The translations under genes and the position numbers were made by a program. Positions 18,594-26,009 of a stretch of DNA of 64,000 nucleotides are shown here, in pieces. How positions within the stretch are numbered: position 1 is the stretch's first letter; every line of letters starts with the position of its first letter. The notes beneath the pieces are model-generated. The model was not told the origin of the DNA. It searched no databases and worked only from the letters and a program-made list of their open reading frames with translations. Source of the stretch: Xanthobacter tagetidis (lineage in GTDB: Bacteria > Pseudomonadota > Alphaproteobacteria > Rhizobiales > Xanthobacteraceae); NCBI RefSeq assembly GCF_003667445.1, contig NZ_RCTF01000002.1, positions 186,001-250,000 on the forward strand, read 5' to 3'.

Positions 18594-18651
18594 TTGGAGT
18601 AATGACAAACGTGCGCCCGACGGCGCGCGAAAGGCTGTGGAGGAACTGCCC

Positions 18652-20652
18652 ATGAGTGCGGCCCGTTCGGCGCTGCTTGAGCCCATTTCGGTCGGGGGCG
18701 TGACGCTCTCCAACCGCGTCGTCATGGGCTCGATGCACACCGGATTGGAATCCCATCCCGAGCGCTTCGACGAACTGGGCCGCTTCTATGCCGAGCGCGC
18801 CAAGGGCGGCGTCGGGCTGGTGGTGACGGGCGGCTTCTCGCCCACCTTCGCCGGGCGGATGAAGGACGAGCCGGGCACGTTCGAGCGGCCGGACCAGGTG
18901 GAGGCCCATCGGCGCATCGTCGCGCCGGTCCATGCTGCCGGCGGCCGCATCATCCTGCAGATCCTCCATGCCGGCCGCTACGGCTACCATCCGGCCATCG
19001 TCGCCCCGTCCGCGATCCGCGCGCCGATCAACAAGGAGACGCCGCGCGAACTGCCGGCCGACGAGATCGAGGCGACCATCGCCGCCTATGCCAACACGGC
19101 GCGCCTCGCTCTGGAGGCGGGCTATGACGGCGTCGAGGTGATGGGCTCGGAGGGCTACCTCATCAGCGAGTTCCTGGCGACCCGCACCAACCACCGCACC
19201 GACGACTGGGGAGGGGCGCTGGAGAGCCGCGCGCGCTTCCCGCTGGCGGTCGTGCGCGCGGTGCGCGCGGCGCTCGGGCCGAAGGCGATCCTGTCCTACC
19301 GCATTTCCGCGCTGGAACTCATCGAGGGCGGCCTCAGCGAAGACGATACGCTCTGGCTCGCCCAGGAAGTGGAGAAGGCGGGCGCGGACTGCCTGTCCAC
19401 CGGCATCGGCTGGCATGAATCCACCGTGCCCACCATCGCCGGCACGGTGCCGCACGCGGCCTTCGCCGAGGCCACGCGCCGCATCAAGGCGGTGGTGTCG
19501 ATCCCCGTCACCGCCAGCAACCGCATCAACCTGCCGGACGATGGCGCGCGCCTGATCGAGGACGGCGCCGCCGACCTCATCTCCATGGCCCGTCCGTTCC
19601 TTGCGGATGCGGCCTTCGTCAACAAGGTGCGCGACGGCCGGCCGGATCTCATCAATGTCTGCATCGCCTGCAACCAGGCGTGCCTCGACCACTATTTCAC
19701 CAGCCAGGTGATCTCCTGCCTGGTCAATCCGCGTGCGCTGCGCGAGGGCGAATTCTCCGATGCGCCGGCGGCGGACGCCAAGCGCGTCGCGGTGGTGGGC
19801 GGCGGCGTCGCCGGCATCGCGGCAGCGCTGGAGGCCGGGCGGCGCGGCCACCACACCACCCTCTACGAGGCGGCGCCCGAGATCGGCGGCCAGTTCACCC
19901 TTGCCGCGCAGGTGCCCGGCAAGGAGGATTACGGCCTCGCCATCGACGGCTTCCGGCGCCAGCTGGAAGAGGCCGGCGTGCAGGTGCGCACCGGCGCCCG
20001 CGTCAGCATCGATGCGCTCGGGCGCAACAACTATGACGCCGTCATCATCTCCACCGGCGTCAGCGCCCGCCCGATCGACATTCCCGGCGCCGACGATCCC
20101 CGCGTTGTGGGCTACACCGACATCCTCGACGGCAAGGCCAAGGCCGGCGCACGGGTTGTGGTGATCGGCGCCGGCGGCATTGGCCACGACGTGGCGCTGT
20201 TCCTCGCCTTGGGCGAGGAGGGCGAGCGCCAGTCGATCGGGGAATTCGAGGAGCGCTGGGGCATCGCCGGCGGCGCGCGCCACATCCCGTCTGCCCGCCG
20301 TCAGGTCACCATGGTGAAGCGCTCGCCCGGCGGCTTCGGCAAGACGCTGGGCAAGAGCACCGGCTGGATCCTGCGGCAGGAACTGAAGGATCTCGGCGTG
20401 CGCCAGATCGCCGATGCGCGCTACCTCAAGATCGATGCGGACGGCCTCCACGTCGCCGTGGGGGACGCTGTGGAGGTGCTGCCGGCCGACACCATCGTCG
20501 TCTGCGCCGGCCAGGAGTCCGACCGCAGCCTCGCCGACGAGCTGGAGGCGCGCGGGCAGAGCGTCCATGTGGTCGGCGGCGCGCGGCTTGCGGGAGAGCT
20601 CGACGCCAAGCGGGCGATCCTGGAGGGCGCCGTGGTCGGCAACCGTATCTGA
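18652..20652 (+). CDS. NADH:flavin oxidoreductase / 2,4-dienoyl-CoA reductase-type iron-sulfur flavoenzyme
   Basis: A 666-residue multidomain flavoenzyme. Residues ~1-340 form the FMN TIM barrel of the old-yellow-enzyme family (ISVGGVTLSNRVVMGSMHTG, HAGRYGYHP, DLISMARPFLADA). The [4Fe-4S] ligands follow in CIACNQACLDH and ISCLVN, spaced C-x2-C-x3-C-x11-C. The C-terminal part has the FAD/NAD(P) dinucleotide folds (VAVVGGGVAGIAAALEAGRR and VVVIGAGGIGHDVALFLA). This is the architecture of FadH dienoyl-CoA reductase, trimethylamine dehydrogenase and bile-acid enoyl reductases. It probably reduces an enone or dienoyl-CoA. GGAGG just upstream selects ATG 18652. It heads the unit that continues into the acyl-CoA ligase and BadH/BadI-like genes. 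Confidence 0.88.
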   Translation: MSAARSALLEPISVGGVTLSNRVVMGSMHTGLESHPERFDELGRFYAERAKGGVGLVVTGGFSPTFAGRMKDEPGTFERPDQVEAHRRIVAPVHAAGGRIILQILHAGRYGYHPAIVAPSAIRAPINKETPRELPADEIEATIAAYANTARLALEAGYDGVEVMGSEGYLISEFLATRTNHRTDDWGGALESRARFPLAVVRAVRAALGPKAILSYRISALELIEGGLSEDDTLWLAQEVEKAGADCLSTGIGWHESTVPTIAGTVPHAAFAEATRRIKAVVSIPVTASNRINLPDDGARLIEDGAADLISMARPFLADAAFVNKVRDGRPDLINVCIACNQACLDHYFTSQVISCLVNPRALREGEFSDAPAADAKRVAVVGGGVAGIAAALEAGRRGHHTTLYEAAPEIGGQFTLAAQVPGKEDYGLAIDGFRRQLEEAGVQVRTGARVSIDALGRNNYDAVIISTGVSARPIDIPGADDPRVVGYTDILDGKAKAGARVVVIGAGGIGHDVALFLALGEEGERQSIGEFEERWGIAGGARHIPSARRQVTMVKRSPGGFGKTLGKSTGWILRQELKDLGVRQIADARYLKIDADGLHVAVGDAVEVLPADTIVVCAGQESDRSLADELEARGQSVHVVGGARLAGELDAKRAILEGAVVGNRI

Positions 20653-20732
20653 TGTCGCGCAGCTATTGACGCCCGCATCCGGAGCCTTCGCATGCTCCGA
20701 AAACCAAGAGCGGGCGCTGGAGGGAGGATGCC

Positions 20733-22364
20733 GTGACGCTCAACCTGGACGCCCCCTTTCTGCAACGCCGGGACGCGAATTTCCGGCCGCTGACGCCGCT
20801 GAACTTCCTGTTCCGGTCGGCGGACGTGTTCCCCGACCGCGACGCCATCGTCTATGGCGACCGGCGTGTGACCTGGCGCGACTATGCCCGTCGATGTCTC
20901 AAGCTCGCCTCGGCGCTGAGGCGGGCGGGCATCGAGAAGGGCGACGTGGTGGCGCTGCTGGCCCCCAACATTCCGGCGGTGCTGGAAGCCCATTTCGGCG
21001 TGCCGCTCGCTGGCGGCATCATCAACACCATCAATATCCGGCTCGATGCCGCAGCCGTCGCCTTCATCCTGGAGCACGGCGAGGCCAAAGTGCTGCTGGT
21101 GGACCCGCAATGGAGCGCCATCGCCCGCGAGGCGCTCGCCCTCCTGCCGTCAAAGCCGCTCGTGATCGACATCGAGGACGACATGGCGGAGGACGGCGAG
21201 CGGATCGGCGACCTCACCTATGAAGAGCTTCTCGCCACCGGCAGCGAAGACGACGACGTGGTCTGGCCGCAGGACGAGTTCGAGACCATCTCGCTGAACT
21301 ACACCTCCGGCACCACCGGCAACCCGAAGGGCGCGCTCTACCACCATCGCGGCGCCTATCTGAACGCGCTCGGGCAGGTGCTGCACCACAAGATGGATGC
21401 GGACTCGGTCTATCTGTGGACCCTGCCCATGTTCCACTGCAACGGCTGGTGTTTCACCTGGGCGGTGGCGGCGGTGGGGGCGACCCATGTCTGTCTGCGC
21501 AAGATGGTCGCCGAGCAGGTGTTCGACCTCATCGAGGCGACCGGCGTCACCCATTTCTGCGGCGCGCCCACGGTGCTCGGCATGCTGGTGGACGGGGCGG
21601 AGCGGTCCGGCAAGCGGCTCGGCGCACCCGTCGCCGTGATGACCGCGGGCTCGGCGCCGCCGGCTCCGGTGCTGAAGGCGGCCGAGGACCTCGGCTTCAT
21701 CGTGCGCCACGTCTACGGCACCACCGAGATGCACGGCGTGGTTTCGCTCTGCGACTGGCATCGTGAATGGGACGGCCTGCCCGGCGCCGAGCGCTCGCGC
21801 ATGATGGCGCGCCAGGGCGTGCGCACCGTCGTCACCGACGAGATGATGGTCGCCGACCCGGTCACGCTCGCGCCCGTGCCGCGCACTGGCGAGGCGATGG
21901 GCGAGGTGATGTTCCGCGGCAACATGGGGATGAAGGGCTATCTGAAGAATCCCTCGGCCACGGAGGCCGCCTTCGCTGGCGGCTGGTACCGCACCGGCGA
22001 CCTCGCGGTGGTCCACTCCAACGGCTACATCGACATCAAGGACCGCTCGAAGGACATCATCATCTCCGGCGGCGAGAACATCTCCTCCATCGAGGTGGAG
22101 GAGGTGCTCTACCAGCATCCGGCAGTGGCCTCGGCGGCGGTGATTGCCATGAAGCACGACCATTGGGGCGAGCGCCCCTGCGCGTTCGTGGAGCTGAAGG
22201 TGGAGGGCTCGCTTGCTGCCGAGGAACTGCTCGATTTCTGCCGCAGCCGGCTCGCCAAGTTCAAGGTTCCGGACCGCGTGGTGTTCGGCCCCATCGAGCG
22301 CACGGCGACCGGCAAGGTGCAGAAGTTCAAGCTGCGCGACCTGATCCAGGACCAGGGGCATTAG
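20733..22364 (+). CDS. Acyl-CoA synthetase (AMP-forming), medium-chain/DmdB-AlkK type
   Basis: A 543-residue ANL-superfamily ligase. The P-loop motif YTSGTTGNPKGALYHH, the substrate-side block WTLPMFHCNGWCFTWAVAA and the A5-like YGTTEMHG are present. The hinge region reads RTGDLAVVHSNGYIDIKDRS followed by KDIIISGGENISS, and the catalytic Lys is in TATGKVQKF. The WTLPMFHCNGW block is typical of the branch that activates medium-chain, methylmercaptopropionate or cyclic acids. The start is GTG 20733 with AGGGAGG five nt upstream. It lies 80 bp after the flavin oxidoreductase and upstream of the BadH/BadI-like pair, so it could activate a cyclohexane-carboxylate-like acid, by inference. Confidence 0.88.
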   Translation: MTLNLDAPFLQRRDANFRPLTPLNFLFRSADVFPDRDAIVYGDRRVTWRDYARRCLKLASALRRAGIEKGDVVALLAPNIPAVLEAHFGVPLAGGIINTINIRLDAAAVAFILEHGEAKVLLVDPQWSAIAREALALLPSKPLVIDIEDDMAEDGERIGDLTYEELLATGSEDDDVVWPQDEFETISLNYTSGTTGNPKGALYHHRGAYLNALGQVLHHKMDADSVYLWTLPMFHCNGWCFTWAVAAVGATHVCLRKMVAEQVFDLIEATGVTHFCGAPTVLGMLVDGAERSGKRLGAPVAVMTAGSAPPAPVLKAAEDLGFIVRHVYGTTEMHGVVSLCDWHREWDGLPGAERSRMMARQGVRTVVTDEMMVADPVTLAPVPRTGEAMGEVMFRGNMGMKGYLKNPSATEAAFAGGWYRTGDLAVVHSNGYIDIKDRSKDIIISGGENISSIEVEEVLYQHPAVASAAVIAMKHDHWGERPCAFVELKVEGSLAAEELLDFCRSRLAKFKVPDRVVFGPIERTATGKVQKFKLRDLIQDQGH

Positions 22365-22391
22365 GAGCAGCTTCGATCATGAGGCGCTCGC

Positions 22392-22594
22392 CGTCATGCC
22401 CCGGAAAAGCGGGGGCAAGACGGAGCGGGCATGACGTGGATGAAGCACGGCACCTGCATCGACCGCGCTGCCGCACCTGCGGCGTCATCCCCCGGCTTGT
22501 CCGGGGGATCCACCCTGGAGACGGCCGCGTGGACGGGGTCACGGCGCAGAGCAAAGGCCGAAGTGGATGCCCCGGACGAGCCGGGGCATGACGG
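22392..22594. repeat. REP-like inverted repeats of the same family as at 7.4-7.8 kb
   Basis: Two structures are visible. The first has perfect 10-bp arms CGTCATGCCC (22392-22401) and GGGCATGACG (22427-22436). The second is an opposed pair: GCGTCATCCCCCGGCTTGT at 22482, and GTGGATGCCCCGGACGAGCC at 22563, followed by GGGGCATGACGG. The 283-bp spacer between the ligase and the BadH-like gene is almost entirely made of these elements and probably acts as a terminator or RNA stabiliser within the cluster. Confidence 0.8.
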
Positions 22595-22647
22595 TGTGGG
22601 AATGATGGTGTGGGGATGACGGCGCCTGAATCAGAGGGGACAAGGAC

Positions 22648-23415
22648 ATGAGAGGCCTGAAGGACCGCGTCGCCATCGTCACGGGGGCGGCCGGCGGCAT
22701 CGGCCAGGCGATCTGCCGGCGTTTCGTCGCGGAGGGCGTGAGGCTCGCCGCCGCGGACGTCAATGGCCCCGCGCTCGCCGGCCTGGCCGGCGAGCTGAAG
22801 GCGAGCGGGGGCGACGTGCTGCCGCTCGCCTTCGACATCACCCGCCCCGAGGAGGTGGAGGCGGCGGTCGCCCAGGCGCAGGAGGCGTTCGGGCGCATCG
22901 ACATCCTCGTCAACAATGCCGGCTGGGACATCGCCAAGCCGTTCGTCGAGACCGACCCGGCGCTGTGGGACAAGATCATCGCCATCAACCTCGTCGGCCC
23001 GCTCAACCTGCACAAGGCTGTGCTGCCGCGCCTGATCGCCGGCGGCGGCGGCAAGGTGGTCAACATCGCCTCCGACGCGGGGCGGGTGGGCTCCTCGGGC
23101 GAGTCGGTCTATTCCGCCTGCAAGGGCGGGCTGATCGCGTTCTCCAAGACCATCGCCCGCGAGTGCGCGCGCGACAATGTGCGGGTGAACGTGGTCTGCC
23201 CCGGCCCCACCGACACGCCGCTGCTGCGCTCGTTCGTGGGGGAGGGGGAGTTTGGCCAGAAGATCTATGACGGCCTGCGCAAGGCGATCCCGCTGAAGCG
23301 CCTCGGCGAGCCCGACGACTTGCCCGGCATCATCGCGTTCCTCTCCAGCGCCGATGCCGATTTCATCACCGGCCAGGTCATCAGCGTGTCTGGCGGCCTG
23401 ACCATGCACGGATAG
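22648..23415 (+). CDS. badH: SDR oxidoreductase, BadH-like (2-hydroxycyclohexanecarboxyl-CoA dehydrogenase)
   Basis: A 255-residue short-chain dehydrogenase with a full set of SDR motifs: TGAAGGIGQAI (NAD binding), NNAGWDIAKPF, the catalytic Ser in VVNIASDAGRVG and the YSACKGG catalytic Tyr-Lys, and the C-terminal ITGQVISVSGGLTM. In Rhodopseudomonas palustris BadH oxidises 2-hydroxycyclohexanecarboxyl-CoA to the 2-keto compound, and BadI then opens the ring. The gene symbol rests on linkage: the BadI-like gene starts 6 bp downstream. On its own, the sequence would support only an SDR. A ribosome binding site GGGGACAAGGAC precedes the ATG. Confidence 0.75.
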   Translation: MRGLKDRVAIVTGAAGGIGQAICRRFVAEGVRLAAADVNGPALAGLAGELKASGGDVLPLAFDITRPEEVEAAVAQAQEAFGRIDILVNNAGWDIAKPFVETDPALWDKIIAINLVGPLNLHKAVLPRLIAGGGGKVVNIASDAGRVGSSGESVYSACKGGLIAFSKTIARECARDNVRVNVVCPGPTDTPLLRSFVGEGEFGQKIYDGLRKAIPLKRLGEPDDLPGIIAFLSSADADFITGQVISVSGGLTMHG

Positions 23416-23421
23416 GACGCG

Positions 23422-24192
23422 ATGGACTACCAGGACATCATCTACGAGGTGCGCGGGCCGGCGGCCTGGATCACCATCAACCGGCCGGAGAAGTACAACG
23501 CCTTCCGCGGCATCACCTGCGAGGAGTTGATCCACGCCATCGGCAAGGCGGGCTGGGACAAGTCCATCGCCGCCATCGTGCTGACCGGCGCCGGGCAGAA
23601 GGCGTTCTGCACCGGCGGCGACCAGTCGGCCCATGACGGCGCCTATGACGGGCGCGGCACCATCGGCCTGCCGGTGGAGGAATTGCAGAGCCTGATCCGC
23701 GACGTGCCGAAGCCGGTGATCGCCCGCGTCAACGGCTATGCCATCGGCGGCGGCAACGTGCTCGTCACCTGCTGCGACCTCGCCATCGCCTCGGCGACCG
23801 CCGTGTTCGGGCAGGTGGGGCCGAAGGTGGGCTCGGTGGACCCCGGCTTCGGCACCGCCCTTCTGGCGCGGGGCGTCGGCGAGAAGAAGGCGCGCGAGAT
23901 CTGGATGCTGTGCCGCCGCTACAGCGCCCAGCAGGCGCTGGAGATGGGGCTCGTGAACACCGTGGTGCCGGCCGACGAACTGGACGCCGAGGTGGAGCGC
24001 TGGTGCATGGAGATCCACGCGCTGAGCCCCACCGCCATCGCCATCGCCAAGAAGTCGTTCAACCTCGACAGCGAGAACATCCGCGCCATATCGGGCATGG
24101 GCATGCAGGCGCTGAGCCTGTTCTACCAGACCGAGGAATCGCGCGAGGGGGTGAAGGCCTTCCTGGAGAAGCGACCGCCGAAGTTCCGCTAG
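23422..24192 (+). CDS. badI: BadI-like 2-ketocyclohexanecarboxyl-CoA hydrolase (crotonase family)
   Basis: A 256-residue crotonase-fold enzyme. It matches what I recall of R. palustris BadI almost block for block: INRPEKYNAFRG, FCTGGDQSAHDG, DGRGTIGLPVEEL, RVNGYAIGGGNVL, FGQVGPKVGSVDPGFG and GVGEKKAREIW. BadI hydrolytically opens the ring of 2-ketocyclohexanecarboxyl-CoA to pimelyl-CoA. MenB (dihydroxynaphthoyl-CoA synthase) shares several motifs, so it is the main alternative. The partner SDR 6 bp upstream and the absence of any men genes favour BadI. Pimelyl-CoA would be shortened to glutaryl-CoA, a possible substrate of the dehydrogenases encoded elsewhere in the window. Confidence 0.82.
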   Translation: MDYQDIIYEVRGPAAWITINRPEKYNAFRGITCEELIHAIGKAGWDKSIAAIVLTGAGQKAFCTGGDQSAHDGAYDGRGTIGLPVEELQSLIRDVPKPVIARVNGYAIGGGNVLVTCCDLAIASATAVFGQVGPKVGSVDPGFGTALLARGVGEKKAREIWMLCRRYSAQQALEMGLVNTVVPADELDAEVERWCMEIHALSPTAIAIAKKSFNLDSENIRAISGMGMQALSLFYQTEESREGVKAFLEKRPPKFR

Positions 24193-24228
24193 GGCGGGAA
24201 ACCAGAGCGCGCCCTCCGGCTTGAACGC

Positions 24229-24266
24229 GCCGTCATCCCCCGGCTTGTCCGGGGGATCCACATTGC
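24229..24266. repeat. REP-like palindromic element, single copy
   Basis: CGCCGTCATCCCCCGGCTTG, then TCCGGGGGATCCACATTG: one copy of the palindromic element also found at 7.4-7.8 kb and 22.4-22.6 kb, located 36 bp after the BadI-like stop codon, where it may end that transcript. Confidence 0.75.
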
Positions 24267-24326
24267 GGCCGGGCCTGCGATGGGGTTTGTGAGGAATCGA
24301 ATGCCCGCTCCCTGCGGGTCTCAGCC

Positions 24327-25157
24327 ATGGATACCAACGCCTTGGACTACGAATCCCAGATCAACATCGCTTTGCGCATTCCCGACCGCGAGGCGGTGGT
24401 TCAGGGCTGGTATCGCGACGCCGCGGCCTACCGGGAGGCGGCGCGGGCCGAGCTTGGCATCCCCTACGGAGCGGGGGCGCGGCAGTATCTCGACGTCTTC
24501 CACGGCGAAGGCGGCGACGGCAGTCTGGCCCCGGTGGTACTGATCCATGGCGGCTACTGGCAGCGCTACGACTGCCGCACCTTCAGCCATCTGGCGTCGG
24601 GGCTGAACCGGCGCGGCATCGACGTGATGATGCCCAATTACACCCTGGCGCCGGAGGTCCTCATCGAGGACATCTACCGCGAGATGTGCACCGTGATGGC
24701 GCGCGCCTTCGAGCGCTGGCGGCGGCCGGTGGTGATCGCCGGCCATTCCGCCGGCGGCAATTTCGCCGCCCGCATGCTGGCCGAGGACTGGACCAGACAC
24801 GGACTCCCGCGAGATTTCGTGCGGTCCGCCGTCTCGATCTCGGGAATCTACGACTTGAGGCCGGTGATCGGCACCACCATCAACGGCGCCCTGAAGCTGG
24901 ACGCGGCGCGGGCGGCCGCGCTCAGCCCGCTGCTCCAGCCGGCGCCGAAAAGCGGCATCCTCGACACCGTGGTCGGGGCGCTGGAGAGCGAGGTCTATCT
25001 TGCGCAGGCGGACGAGATCGTCCGGGCCTGGGGCGAGAGCGGGGTCGAGACCAGCGGGGCGCAGATCGCCGGGGCGAACCACCTCACCGTGCTTGCCGAG
25101 CTGACCGATCCGCAGAGCGCCACCTTGCAAACGCTCGTCACGCGGGCCGGCGGCTGA
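24327..25157 (+). CDS. Alpha/beta hydrolase, arylformamidase/esterase-like
   Basis: A 276-residue alpha/beta hydrolase of the carboxylesterase group. The oxyanion-hole motif HGGYWQRYDC is near residue 75, the nucleophile elbow is VVIAGHSAGGNFAAR, and a C-terminal GANHLTVL provides the catalytic His. HGGYW is characteristic of kynurenine-formamidase-like enzymes, but no tryptophan-catabolism genes lie nearby, so an ester or lactone substrate of this catabolic cluster is equally likely. The last 20 bp overlap the convergent MarR gene, so transcripts of the two will interfere. Confidence 0.82.
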   Translation: MDTNALDYESQINIALRIPDREAVVQGWYRDAAAYREAARAELGIPYGAGARQYLDVFHGEGGDGSLAPVVLIHGGYWQRYDCRTFSHLASGLNRRGIDVMMPNYTLAPEVLIEDIYREMCTVMARAFERWRRPVVIAGHSAGGNFAARMLAEDWTRHGLPRDFVRSAVSISGIYDLRPVIGTTINGALKLDAARAAALSPLLQPAPKSGILDTVVGALESEVYLAQADEIVRAWGESGVETSGAQIAGANHLTVLAELTDPQSATLQTLVTRAGG

Positions 25158-25776
25158 GGCGGGGCGGCTTGTCCTTGTCCTTGGCCTTGCCGGCCGCGGC
25201 CGCCGGAAGCGGCGCGGGCGGCGCCGCTTCCGGCGGATCGGCGAGGAAGGCCTGCAGCTTCAGCGCCCGCTCGCTGCTGTCGATGAGCCGCGCCATGATG
25301 TCGTTGAGCAGGCGGAACTCGTCGGTGGAGAGCGGGCCGAACTGTACGTCGTTCACCTGGCGCTGAACCGGCGCCAGCTCGCTGAGCCGCCGCCACCCCT
25401 CCGCCGTGATGCGCAGCTTGACGCGGCGGCGGTCCTCGGCGTCCGGCTCCTTGCTGACGAGGCCGAGGCGCTCCAGCTTGTTGGTGACGGTGGTGATGAA
25501 CGGGCCGCTGAGGTGCAGGTGGGTGGCGAGGCGGTTGACGCTGACGCTGCGCTCCTCCGCCTCCAGATGGCCGATGGAGATGAGCACCGAATATTCGATC
25601 CCCGCGAGCCCGATGCGCGCTGCATGGCCGGCCCGCACCGCCTCGTGGCGGGACAGGAAGCCGAACAGGGCATGCACCAGCTGACGGAACGACCGGTCGC
25701 TGCCGTCCTCCAGCAGCTCGGGCCGGGAGACGGTGAGCGGCACGGGGGCTTTCGATGTGTCGGCCAATGAAGTCAT
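25138..25776 (-). CDS. MarR family transcriptional regulator
   Basis: A 212-residue winged-helix regulator. The DNA-binding core is IEYSVLISIGHLEAEERSVS, then NRLATHLHLSGPFITTVTNK (recognition region) and the wing KEPDAEDRRRVKLRITAEG. A long C-terminal tail (residues ~190-212) is Lys/Asp/Arg-rich. It is divergent from the HpaB-type gene with a strong palindrome in the 233-bp spacer. In other bacteria HpaR, a MarR protein, represses hpa genes and responds to 4-hydroxyphenylacetate; the layout here is the same, so a local repressor role is likely. Its 3' end overlaps the convergent alpha/beta hydrolase gene by 20 bp. Confidence 0.85.
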   Translation of the reverse strand: MTSLADTSKAPVPLTVSRPELLEDGSDRSFRQLVHALFGFLSRHEAVRAGHAARIGLAGIEYSVLISIGHLEAEERSVSVNRLATHLHLSGPFITTVTNKLERLGLVSKEPDAEDRRRVKLRITAEGWRRLSELAPVQRQVNDVQFGPLSTDEFRLLNDIMARLIDSSERALKLQAFLADPPEAAPPAPLPAAAAGKAKDKDKPPRLSRRPA

Positions 25777-25928
25777 CTCCCACCCCGGCCCGCGCGGCCC
25801 GTTTGCCTCGGCGCGGCCGTGGCTCCGCCGCCGCCAGCGACCGCGCGGGTTTAGCCCGCATGCCGTCCCGCGCCAAGGGACGGGCCGGCGGCCAGAGGGG
25901 GAGAGGCCTCGCAGATATAGATTGCAAT

Positions 25929-25948
25929 ATTAGCTAATTATGTTAGCT
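25929..25948. promoter_or_regulatory. Candidate MarR operator between marR and hpaB-like genes
   Basis: ATTAGCTAAT is a perfect 10-bp palindrome at 25929-25938. It overlaps AGCTAA-N5-TTAGCT at 25932-25948, which has perfect 6-bp arms. It lies 61 bp before the hpaB-like start and 152 bp before the marR start, in the only AT-rich stretch of the spacer. This is a good candidate for autoregulation and control of the monooxygenase. Confidence 0.6.
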
Positions 25949-26009
25949 TTTAGGCCGGAAATGCACCCGTGCGACGAAACGCGCATGCCGGCAGCGGGAG
26001 AACGCCCAG

